Shown here in pieces: positions 6,770-14,409 of a stretch of DNA of 26,190 nucleotides (its first letter is position 1; the number at the start of each line of letters is the position of its first letter). The stretch comes from CAZOKZ01 sp964580585 (GTDB lineage: Bacteria > Sumerlaeota > Sumerlaeia > SLMS01 > JAHLLQ01). Position numbers and translations under genes: made by a program. The stretch lies in NCBI GenBank assembly GCA_964580585.1, contig CAZOKZ010000063.1, positions 1 through 26,190 of the forward strand, read 5' to 3'. Under the pieces are notes generated by a model. That model made no database searches. It was not told where the DNA came from and saw nothing but the letters and a program-made list of their open reading frames with translations.

Positions 6770-8860
6770 ATGATAAGAAGCATCACCCCGCAATCCTCCC
6801 CACGTTCGATTGCGCCGCGATGGATTATTTACGCCTTTTTGTTCCTGCTCATTCCTTTGGGAGCCGCCGCTCAGTTCGGTTCTGTTGCCCCGTCCCAATT
6901 CCGATATCCCGCCGAAGTCGAGGCCAAATTTGGCATGCCCGTGGCCTTGACAGGGGAAACCGTTCGCTTGGACGTCATCGTTTCCATCGACAAAGGATAC
7001 TTTGCGTATTCGCTTGATCCGCTCGTCGATCCGGAAGCGTTCGGTCCCGTGGCGACAACGATCAAAATAGACTCCAACGATTTGCTGGAACCCATTCCGG
7101 GAGAAGATTGGACCGAGCAGGAACCCCACGAAAAATACGATGAAGGATTCGAAACGCGCATTCGCTATCACGCCGAACGCGTTGTTTATTCGCGCCAATT
7201 CAAGTTGTTGGATGTCGCCGAAGGCGATCATTCGGTAACCGGAAAAATTACCATGCAGATTTGCGACGATTCGTCCTGTCTGCCCCCCAAAGCCTCTTCC
7301 TTTAGCGCCACTGTTTTGGTGCGTAAAAATGCGGGAGATCGAGCGCCGACCGCGTCCTCAGAAACCCCGATCGCAGCCGATCTCGAACCACAAACTTCTC
7401 CCGATATGCCGGAAGAGAACATTGCCGCCAGTTCCGCGGAGGAATCGGCGAACGAGCTTGCTCAAACCGCACCCAAAACGTTTTCTCCGCAACCCAATGA
7501 AACAGAAAAACTGGCCGAAGAGGGTCTGATTGGTCTTGCCGGGTTAGCCTTTATTGCCGGGTTATTGTCGCTGCTGACGCCATGCGTTTTTCCCATGATC
7601 CCAATTACGATATCGTTTTTTACGAAACGAGCGGCCAAGACAGCCGCCGAACGCATTGGCCTTTGCACGATTTACTCCGGATCGATTGTGCTGGGATTTG
7701 CGCTGCTCGGGTTTGGGTTGGCCATGGCAATGAAAGTCTCCGGTCTTGGTGTCGAAAAAGCCGGCGCCATCAACCAATTCGCCGCTAATCCGTGGTTGAA
7801 TTTGATGATCACAGCCGTTTTTGTCTTTTTCGCCTTAAGTCTTTTCGGATTGTTTGAAATTGGCCTGCCCACCAGTTGGGCCAACAAGCTGCAACAACGC
7901 AAAGGCAAGCGCACCGATGCCGTTGGGGCGTTCCTGATGGCGATGATTTTCGTTATCGTATCGTTCACGTGCACGGCGCCGATTGTTGGGCCATTGATTG
8001 TGCTGACGCTCGGCGAACAAAGCCAATGGATTCGCCCGCTCGTTGGTCTGACGGCTTACGCCGTTGGATTTGCACTCCCGTTTTTTGTCCTTGGATTAGT
8101 CCCGGGAGCGATTTCATCGCTGCCGAAATCCGGCGGTTGGTTGAATGCAACCAAGATTGTCATGGGGCTAATCGAAATGGCCGCTGCGCTCAAGTTCCTC
8201 TCGAACACCGACCTTGTGTGGGAGTGGAACATTTTCACGCGCGAAGTGCTGCTGGCCGCGTGGGCAGCAATTGCGCTCATCACAACAATATATTTGGTGG
8301 GCATGTTTCGTACACCGCACGACACGGAGAACGAACCCGTCGGGCCCATGCGCCTGACGTTTGCGGTGTTGTTTGGCACGCTGGCGATGTATCTGGCGTT
8401 TGGGCTCTTCGGTGGGCAATTGCACGCAGGCCTCGAGTCGTTCCTGCCGCCCCGGCGCGGAGCCGCAGTTACTGCCCCCCACGGGGGAAGTAGTGAGGGA
8501 AGGCACCTCGAATTCATCCAGAACGACCTGGAACGCGCACAGCGACTCGCGCGCGAACAACGCAAACCGCTGTTCATCGATTTCACTGGCTGGACGTGCA
8601 CGAACTGCCGTTTGAACGAAATCAAAGTCTTTCCCGATCCCGAAGTACGCGGCTTGATGGAACAATACGTGCGCGTTCAACTTTATACCGACGACAAAGT
8701 ACACGGTGAAAAATACCAACAGTATCAGAACACCCGCTTCGGCACGTTTTCGCTACCGTACTATGTGATTCTCACGCCTGACGACGAAGTCATCGCCACG
8801 TACGGTGGCCTGATTCGCGACAAAAACGAGTTCGTGGAGTTTTTGGGGATGGGGGTGTAA
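6770..8860 (+). CDS. dsbD: Thiol:disulfide interchange protein DsbD
   Basis: A 696-residue full-length DsbD. It carries electrons from cytoplasmic thioredoxin across the inner membrane to periplasmic disulfide reductases. In order: a signal-like N-terminus (IIYAFLFLLIPLGAAA, about 19-34); an N-terminal periplasmic domain with C165 and C170 in CDDSSCLPP; a low-complexity linker about 190-250; a membrane domain with the two expected cysteines, C272 in LTPCVFPMIP and C401 in SFTCTAPIVGP; and a C-terminal thioredoxin domain with active site WTCTNC (C610, C613). All six redox cysteines are thus present. No strong ribosome-binding site is seen before ATG 6770. It ends 9 bp from a convergent gene. 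The thioredoxin-domain partners are not in the window. Confidence 0.94.
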   Translation: MIRSITPQSSPRSIAPRWIIYAFLFLLIPLGAAAQFGSVAPSQFRYPAEVEAKFGMPVALTGETVRLDVIVSIDKGYFAYSLDPLVDPEAFGPVATTIKIDSNDLLEPIPGEDWTEQEPHEKYDEGFETRIRYHAERVVYSRQFKLLDVAEGDHSVTGKITMQICDDSSCLPPKASSFSATVLVRKNAGDRAPTASSETPIAADLEPQTSPDMPEENIAASSAEESANELAQTAPKTFSPQPNETEKLAEEGLIGLAGLAFIAGLLSLLTPCVFPMIPITISFFTKRAAKTAAERIGLCTIYSGSIVLGFALLGFGLAMAMKVSGLGVEKAGAINQFAANPWLNLMITAVFVFFALSLFGLFEIGLPTSWANKLQQRKGKRTDAVGAFLMAMIFVIVSFTCTAPIVGPLIVLTLGEQSQWIRPLVGLTAYAVGFALPFFVLGLVPGAISSLPKSGGWLNATKIVMGLIEMAAALKFLSNTDLVWEWNIFTREVLLAAWAAIALITTIYLVGMFRTPHDTENEPVGPMRLTFAVLFGTLAMYLAFGLFGGQLHAGLESFLPPRRGAAVTAPHGGSSEGRHLEFIQNDLERAQRLAREQRKPLFIDFTGWTCTNCRLNEIKVFPDPEVRGLMEQYVRVQLYTDDKVHGEKYQQYQNTRFGTFSLPYYVILTPDDEVIATYGGLIRDKNEFVEFLGMGV

Positions 8861-8869
8861 TAAATCAAG

Positions 8870-9415
8870 TTACAAAAAAACATGTGCTACCGCAAATGTA
8901 GTAACCAATATTGCAACTGAGCACCCAGTTTGACTTGCACCAGGAATCACAGCCATTTTTTTCCTGACGTCTTCGCTGATCCCCATAATAACGTCGAGGT
9001 CTTTGTCGGGATCGAGGATTCGTCCTAATTGAGCATCAAAACCAACAAGACCCATTTCACGTTCGATAATCCGAACGCACTCCAACAGGCGATCATAAGC
9101 GGCGTTTGCTTTGTCACCTTCGTGCCAATAAGCAATAGACAATGTAACTGATCGGGGAGAAATCGACACTTGAATCCCCCAATCGTCCGTCAATTCAACC
9201 CCATGTGTGCCTTCACAGATATCTGGATTTTCTAATAATGCTTCAAGCAATGTGCAAATATGTTTTATGGCCTCGCGATTCTCTTCCGTGATGGCTTGGT
9301 GGACTTCAGATTCAAAAACATCGTCCTCGGATCCATCGGAGGACTCGAGAAGACGATTCGCTTCATCTCGCGTGATACCGGGTTTTAATTTTTCAAAGAA
9401 TATATCGTAACTCAT
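8870..9415 (-). CDS. Uncharacterised 181-residue protein with hydrophobic C-terminus
   Basis: I do not recognise this protein firmly. The start MSYDIFFEKLKPG at 9415 has a GGGGG ribosome-binding site 5 nt upstream, better than an in-frame ATG 36 nt earlier. The first two thirds are acidic and soluble-looking with helical character (DEANRLLESSDGSEDD, ENREAIKHICTLLEALL), then a beta-like part (WGIQVSISPRSVTLSIAYWH) and FDAQLGRILDPDKD. The MSYD opening and DPQLGR-like motif recall small solitary or immunity-like cytosolic proteins, but this is a weak impression. The last 20 or so residues (SVAILVTTFAVAHVFL) are hydrophobic and could be a tail anchor. They are coded over a seven-base homopolymer near the end, so a frameshifted tail is possible. 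Confidence 0.7.
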   Translation of the reverse strand: MSYDIFFEKLKPGITRDEANRLLESSDGSEDDVFESEVHQAITEENREAIKHICTLLEALLENPDICEGTHGVELTDDWGIQVSISPRSVTLSIAYWHEGDKANAAYDRLLECVRIIEREMGLVGFDAQLGRILDPDKDLDVIMGISEDVRKKMAVIPGASQTGCSVAILVTTFAVAHVFL

Positions 9416-9426
9416 CAAATCCCCCT

Positions 9427-9543
9427 TCACCCAAACCGTTCTTCCGTCCACGGGTCGCCGTGGTTGTGGTAGCCGTATTGTTCCCAGAAGCCACGACGTT
9501 CGTCACGCAAAAATTCGAGTCTGTTTACGCGCCTGCTTTGGGA
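9427..9543 (-). pseudogene. C-terminal remnant of a sulfite-oxidase-like molybdopterin oxidoreductase
   Basis: A 38-codon open stretch on the minus strand ends at TGA 9427-9429. It contains RLEFLRDERR, GFWEQYGYHN and GDPWTEERF, which resembles the conserved C-terminal tail of sulfite-oxidase-like (YedY/YuiH-type) molybdoenzymes. The frame is closed upstream by a TGA at 9544-9546 and no other part of the enzyme is present, so this looks like what is left after a deletion. The ribosome-binding site of the next gene follows immediately, suggesting that the two were once an operon. The family call rests on recalled motif similarity only. Confidence 0.55.
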
Positions 9544-9590
9544 TCAAGGCGCACGAAATTCAGTTTCGCCAGCGATTAGCCCAGTAATTT

Positions 9591-10775
9591 TCACAGGGGT
9601 TTGTTTATATTGAACTGCTGGCGCCATTCTGTCGGCGTCTGACCGAATTCCTCTTGAAACACATTACACAAGTATGTCGCCCGTCGAAACCCGGACCACT
9701 CGGCGATCTGCTGGAGCGATGCATCGCGGTGTAGAAGAAGGTCCTTGGCCAGCGTCAGCCGTTGTCTGCGCAGAAAGCCGTTCACCGTGCTGCGTAAACG
9801 TTCGTGAAACATCCGTTCCAGACTGCTTCGACTGACCATTGTTGCGTTTGCAATGTCTTTAACCGAGATCGGTTCTGCAACATGTTCGCGAATGAATTCC
9901 AGCGCGCGTGAAAGTTTCGGATGGTCCACCGCCGCAATATCCGAAGACATCCGCGTGACAACACCTCGCGGCTTCACCACCACTTGATCGTAAAGCTGAC
10001 GCTCTTCTTCGAGCATTCGCCCCAACAACGCCGCTGCTTCGTAACCAACACGCTCCGGGTCCTGCTCAACGCTCGACAACGAGGGCAATTGCGCTTCACA
10101 AATCAATGGATTGTTATCTACTCCGATGATGGCTACATCGTTCGGCACGGCAAGCCCTGCATGGCGACAAACTTCCAGCAAATGCAGTCCTCGCGTGTCG
10201 GAAGAAGCCAATACTCCCAACGGCGGTTTCAATTCACGTAACCGTTTGGCGACGTCTCTCGCGGTTTCCAGCGGCGGGGTCGAATAATCACAGCATATAA
10301 AACTACAGTCATCGTTCGAAGCTAAAAGCACCTCGCGAAATCCTTCATATCGCTCGCGCTCCCACCACAAAGTCTTGTCGCCATAAAAAGCAAACTCGGC
10401 AAAACCCCGGTCGAGAAAATCTCGCGCCGCCACCCGGCCCACTTCTCGGTCGTCCGTGATACAACAAGCAAACTGTGGCGGAGTAATGGGATGATCGTTC
10501 GAAATACTCAGCATGGGCACACCCAGGCTACTGATTTCCGAAAGCTTCTGATCGTCCCAGTATGAAAAAATCACCCCGTCTATCCCGATCTTGCCCAGCG
10601 AAGCGAAATCCTCGAAACTATGTAGGAGCGACAAGGTTTTCTGATTATAAAGCAACTGCCACTCGGTGTGTTGACGCGCATATTGAATGATCCCGCGAAC
10701 CGCCCCGATACGATAATTTTCCGTGAAACCCAAATGGGCTACATCCAGGGCAATTCGACGCTGACCTTTGGGCAT
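9591..10775 (-). CDS. XylR-type transcriptional regulator (LacI-like sensor plus AraC HTH)
   Basis: A 394-residue cytoplasmic regulator. Residues about 8-270 form a periplasmic-binding-protein-like sugar sensor of the LacI/XylR kind, with IALDVAHLGFTENYRIGAVRGI at the start, ITDDREVGRVAARDFLDRG, and VPNDVAIIGVDNNPLICE leading to LSSVEQDPERVGYEAA. The last ~100 residues are an AraC double helix-turn-helix (EPISVKDIANATMVSRSSL, then SLQQIAEWSGF and FGQTPTEWR). This order is that of E. coli XylR, which activates pentose genes on binding xylose. ATG at 10775 is chosen because AGGAG lies 6 nt upstream; the ATG at 10796 has no such site. It is divergent from the GH31 gene and probably controls it in response to a sugar, identity unknown. 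Confidence 0.9.
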   Translation of the reverse strand: MPKGQRRIALDVAHLGFTENYRIGAVRGIIQYARQHTEWQLLYNQKTLSLLHSFEDFASLGKIGIDGVIFSYWDDQKLSEISSLGVPMLSISNDHPITPPQFACCITDDREVGRVAARDFLDRGFAEFAFYGDKTLWWERERYEGFREVLLASNDDCSFICCDYSTPPLETARDVAKRLRELKPPLGVLASSDTRGLHLLEVCRHAGLAVPNDVAIIGVDNNPLICEAQLPSLSSVEQDPERVGYEAAALLGRMLEEERQLYDQVVVKPRGVVTRMSSDIAAVDHPKLSRALEFIREHVAEPISVKDIANATMVSRSSLERMFHERLRSTVNGFLRRQRLTLAKDLLLHRDASLQQIAEWSGFRRATYLCNVFQEEFGQTPTEWRQQFNINKPL

Positions 10776-10892
10776 GGGCACTCCTTTTGAAGGCATAGTG
10801 TAATACGATTATGGTTTTACGTAATTGATTTCGTCAACCAGGAAGGTTACCCTTCACGGCAATCTTCAACCGAGGCAGGGAGAAATTATCAC
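10776..10892. promoter_or_regulatory. Divergent promoter region between the XylR-type regulator and GH31 gene
   Basis: The 117-bp gap must carry the start signals of both genes. TTACGTAA at 10817-10824 is a perfect 8-bp palindrome in an AT-rich stretch and is a candidate operator half. A GGGAG precedes the GH31 ATG by about 11 nt. No clear -35/-10 pair can be named. Confidence 0.45.
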
Positions 10893-13800
10893 ATGCAGAA
10901 TCTTCGATCGACAAGTAGAGCCACTATTTGTGCAGCGGCCCTCCTGGCGCCATGTACCGGAGCCCAAGCCAATCCCATCGTGGAAGGATCGGCTCGTTTC
11001 ACCGTCATCACACCTGAGTGTATCCGGCTCGAGTATAGCACAAATGGCGCTTTTATCGACGACCCGTCATTGTTCGCGGTCAACCGCTCGGATTTTACGG
11101 AACCGACGGGCACTGAACATACCCCCGACGGAGCACTCGTCATCAACACAGGACGCATGCGTCTTGAGTATAAACCCGATGGCGGGCCATTTTCGGAGGA
11201 AAACCTTCGCGTGGAAATCGCAGGAGGCGATCGCGTCATCGAATGGACACCTGCTTCAAAGCAAACTCAAAATTTGGGGGGCACGATCCATACCCTCGAC
11301 CAGGTGCGCGGCCCCGTGGACCTGGAAGAGGGTATTCTTTCCCGCAACGGGTGGTACCTGATCGATGATTCGCGCATGCATCTGCTGATCGACGATTGGG
11401 CGGCTCCTCGTCCCGAGGATGCAGGCACGGATTGGTATCTGTTCGGCTACGGTAAAGACTTCCAGGCAGCCTTCAAGGCTTTCACCGCGGCTGGCGGCAA
11501 AGTTCCCATGCCACGCAAAGCCGTACTCGGCAGTTGGTATTCGCGCTGGTGGGAATATACGACCGAAGACTATAAAGAAATCGTCCGCGAATACGACGAC
11601 AATAATTTCCCACTCGATATCATTGTGATGGATATGGAATGGCACACTGGTCCCTGGACCGGTTGGTCGTGGAATTACGAACTTCTGCCAGATCCGCCTG
11701 CATTGCTGAAATGGTTCGAGGAACAGGGCCTGACCATCACCATGAACGTCCACCCTGCCGATGGTGTGGCACCGACCGAAACGATGTACGCCGATTTTAT
11801 GCGCGAGTTGGGCGAGGACCCCGAATCCGGGAAAACAGTAACCTACGATGCCGCCAATCGCGAATACATGGACGCGCTTTTTAAGCACACCCACCAACCC
11901 AGAGAAGATGAGGGGGTCGATTTCTGGTGGCTCGATTGGCAACAATATCCCTACACCATTGGTATTCCCGACCTGTTGAATTTGAAGTGGCTCAATTACC
12001 TTTATTATAAGAATTCCGAGCGGAACAACAAACGCGGGCTTCAATTCAGCCGATGGGGCGATTGGGGCGATCATCGCCATCCCATTCACTTCTCCGGCGA
12101 CGCCGACACGGGTTGGCGCATGTTGGGATTTGAAGTGCCTTTTACCTCAACAGCCGGAAATGAAGGCACCTACTTCTGGAGCCACGACATTGGCGGACAC
12201 TTTGGCGATCGCAACGAGGAACCCTACACCCGTTGGGTGCAATTTGCCGCCACCACAGCCGCCATGCGTCTGCATTCAGGTATTATTCCTTACCTCGACC
12301 GTCGTCCTTGGAAGTGGGCAGATTGGGCGACGGAATCGATGCGCCGATCGTTTCATTTCCGCTCGGAAATGATGCCATACGTGTACAGCAGCACTTGGCA
12401 ATGCTATCGCGATTCGCTGCCGCTCAATCGTCCCATGTACATCGCCTACTCCGAAGAAGCCGATGCCTACATGGCCCCCCAACAATACCTGTTCGGCGAA
12501 GCCTTGCTTGTCGCCCCGATTGCCTCAGCAGGTTACGGCCCTGGGCGCGTCGGACACCAACTCGTCTGGTTCCCCGAAGGCACCTGGTACAACACATTCA
12601 CTTCGGAAAAATTCGAGGGACCCCAATGGCGTGTCGTTTCCGCCGACATCAACGAATTCCCTGCATTCGTTCGGGCGGGAACACCGCTGCCCACCCAACC
12701 ATATTCTTCGCGGCCAACCACCGCATCGCTCGACACCTTGATCGTCAAACTGTGGCCTGGTCACGATGGCCAAACCACGGAATTTACGCTCTACGAAGAT
12801 GATGGTATTTCGCGCGATTATGAATCCAACGGATATGCGACGACGTTACTTTCAAGCGCCGCCAGTGACGGTGTCATCGAAATCGCCATCGCGCCCGTCG
12901 ATGGCAAATATAATGGACAAGTCGAAAATCGTTCCTACGAAGTTCTTCTACACAGTGTGGAAGAACCAACCTCTGTCGAAGTGAATGGCAAAAAAGCCAA
13001 CGGCAAATGGAATAAAGAAGAACGCACGCTGTCCGTCACCGTCCCCAGGCAATCCATTCGCAACAATGTTAAAATCAAAGTAGAAACCACAGTTACGGAC
13101 GCGGCGTATTTCCAGGAACGCGCGCTTAAACGTCGGTTGAAAGGTATCCTGGGTGACGATTCTTCTTCATCACTGGCCAAAGCCATCGAAAAGGCCTCTG
13201 AATCAAATCCTGAAATCCTGCCAGGATTGCTCGCACTCGGTGGACTGGCGATCATCGAAAATGAAACACACTACCCAGAGGTTGGGCTGATCAACCGCGT
13301 CGTTCGCAATAACGATTCAATTCTTTCATCGGACGGCATCAGCCTTTCATGGTCGCGCAAAATTGTTCCCGGCGATAAAACAACACCCAACTCCAACCTG
13401 ACGTTCCCGAACTTCGACGGTTTGGAAGAATTCCCCTCACCCGAATTTACCGCGCAATCGTTGGCATTTTTGACCTCTGCCGTCGATCAACGAACCCTTA
13501 CGTGTGCCATCGATGACCATCCCGTTTCCGTCACCGTCCCCATTGGCCAAAGTGACGGACGTCTTGAATCGTGGCGCGTGTCGCCGTTCTACGAATACGA
13601 CTTGGAGAAAACTCTCGACGAGCAAGAGTTTGAACCGGAAACCATTTCGTCTTCGGAATTGTTAAAGCTGGCAAACACCGCCGACTGGACCGACGCAAGC
13701 CCCGACGAAAAAGGCGTCGTTGACCTGCGTGCCATCCACGACGGCGAAAACCGCGTGGCCTATGCCGTCACCACGTTCGAATCTGCCAGCTCGGTCAAGG

Positions 13801-14009
13801 CGACCCTGGGTTTCCGTAGTGACGACGGGATCGAAGCATGGGTAAACGACAAAAAACTTCACAGCAATGATGTCATGCGCGGTGTCAATCACGACTGGGA
13901 GGAAGTCGATGTCACCTTCAACGCAGGCAAGAACGTGATTCTGCTCAAAGTCTCGCAAGGCCACGGTGATTGGGGATTCGCCGTTCGCGGATTACGCGTC
14001 GCCAAATAA
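10893..14009 (+). CDS. Secreted glycoside hydrolase family 31 with C-terminal beta-sandwich module
   Basis: A 1038-residue exported glycosidase. A signal peptide (TICAAALLAPCTGAQA, cut after about residue 26) precedes an N-terminal beta-sandwich. A GH31 (beta/alpha)8 barrel begins near VLGSWYSRWWEY (211-222). The nucleophile is probably D348 in DFWWLDWQQ and the acid/base D403 in HFSGD; WSHDIGGHFGD (429-439) is a further GH31 landmark. Beta domains follow to about residue 740. Residues about 740-930 are an unassigned helical/beta region. The last ~110 (GFRSDDGIEAWVNDKKL, then AGKNVILLKVSQGHGDWGF) resemble a PA14/jelly-roll-like module that may bind carbohydrate. GH31 covers alpha-glucosidase, alpha-xylosidase, alpha-N-acetylgalactosaminidase and others; specificity cannot be read here. 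The divergent XylR-type regulator suggests sugar induction. Confidence 0.9.
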   Translation: MQNLRSTSRATICAAALLAPCTGAQANPIVEGSARFTVITPECIRLEYSTNGAFIDDPSLFAVNRSDFTEPTGTEHTPDGALVINTGRMRLEYKPDGGPFSEENLRVEIAGGDRVIEWTPASKQTQNLGGTIHTLDQVRGPVDLEEGILSRNGWYLIDDSRMHLLIDDWAAPRPEDAGTDWYLFGYGKDFQAAFKAFTAAGGKVPMPRKAVLGSWYSRWWEYTTEDYKEIVREYDDNNFPLDIIVMDMEWHTGPWTGWSWNYELLPDPPALLKWFEEQGLTITMNVHPADGVAPTETMYADFMRELGEDPESGKTVTYDAANREYMDALFKHTHQPREDEGVDFWWLDWQQYPYTIGIPDLLNLKWLNYLYYKNSERNNKRGLQFSRWGDWGDHRHPIHFSGDADTGWRMLGFEVPFTSTAGNEGTYFWSHDIGGHFGDRNEEPYTRWVQFAATTAAMRLHSGIIPYLDRRPWKWADWATESMRRSFHFRSEMMPYVYSSTWQCYRDSLPLNRPMYIAYSEEADAYMAPQQYLFGEALLVAPIASAGYGPGRVGHQLVWFPEGTWYNTFTSEKFEGPQWRVVSADINEFPAFVRAGTPLPTQPYSSRPTTASLDTLIVKLWPGHDGQTTEFTLYEDDGISRDYESNGYATTLLSSAASDGVIEIAIAPVDGKYNGQVENRSYEVLLHSVEEPTSVEVNGKKANGKWNKEERTLSVTVPRQSIRNNVKIKVETTVTDAAYFQERALKRRLKGILGDDSSSSLAKAIEKASESNPEILPGLLALGGLAIIENETHYPEVGLINRVVRNNDSILSSDGISLSWSRKIVPGDKTTPNSNLTFPNFDGLEEFPSPEFTAQSLAFLTSAVDQRTLTCAIDDHPVSVTVPIGQSDGRLESWRVSPFYEYDLEKTLDEQEFEPETISSSELLKLANTADWTDASPDEKGVVDLRAIHDGENRVAYAVTTFESASSVKATLGFRSDDGIEAWVNDKKLHSNDVMRGVNHDWEEVDVTFNAGKNVILLKVSQGHGDWGFAVRGLRVAK

Positions 14010-14029
14010 ACGGTATCGACAAACCCAAA

Positions 14030-14065
14030 GGCCCGGATTGTGAATTACCTTTCGCATTTCGGGCC
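14030..14065 (+). terminator. Possible weak hairpin terminator after GH31 gene
   Basis: GGCCCGGA (14030-14037) pairs with TTCGGGCC (14058-14065) with one G-T wobble and a 20-nt loop, followed by ATTTGTTTG. The loop is long and the T-run broken, so this is tentative. The rest of the 14010-14409 gap shows no gene apart from the tRNA fragment listed next. Confidence 0.3.
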
Positions 14066-14364
14066 ATTTGTTTGTGGTTATGTGATGGTTGAGCGACGCC
14101 AACTCGAAGCCTCGGGAGATGGGTGCGGGCAAGATCGAAATCCGAAGTGCGAAATGGAGTACAAAAACGTCAATTCGGGGTCGAAAATTGGCCCACGGGA
14201 AGGGGGTAAAAACGCCGATTTTCGTGATTTTCTCAAAAAGAGAATGTGTAGAGTAAGGCGCTGGCGCGGCGGCTTTAGGTGCGAGGAGTAGCAGTTGCTG
14301 GCAGCTTTCGCTTTGTGCCAGTGCCTCATTCCGACCGTGGCTCCGTTTCCAACGCCCCCTCATC

Positions 14365-14392
14365 CCCAGTTCGAGTCTGGGCGCCCCGACCA
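14365..14392 (+). repeat. 3'-terminal tRNA fragment (T-arm, acceptor 3' strand, CCA)
   Basis: CCCAG (14365-14369), loop TTCGAGT and CTGGG (14377-14381) make a perfect T-arm. It is followed by CGCCCCG, discriminator A and CCA (14382-14392). The acceptor 3' strand would pair perfectly with CGGGGCG, the 5' acceptor strand of the tRNA-Pro at 1763, so the source is probably another proline tRNA. No matching acceptor, D-arm or anticodon arm lies upstream, so this is not a whole gene. A lone tRNA 3' end is the classic scar left at the far end of an integrated element. It lies 17 bp beyond the stop of the hybrid kinase gene. Confidence 0.65.
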
Positions 14393-14409
14393 GTCATGTT
14401 CGATTTATT

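Noticed and set aside
2064..8719. Minus-strand open frames of 150-260 codons under the membrane-protein genes and dsbD
   Set aside because: All lie inside genes with strong family motifs on the plus strand, and show none of their own.
14300..14392. A complete tRNA gene ending at 14392
   Set aside because: No CGGGGCG acceptor strand, D-arm or anticodon stem with a seven-base loop can be placed at the proper distance upstream. Only the T-arm and acceptor 3' end fold.
1687..14392. tRNA-Pro and the tRNA fragment as the two ends of one 12.7-kb integrated element
   Set aside because: They are in opposite orientation and their T-stems differ, whereas attachment repeats of one element should be direct and near identical.
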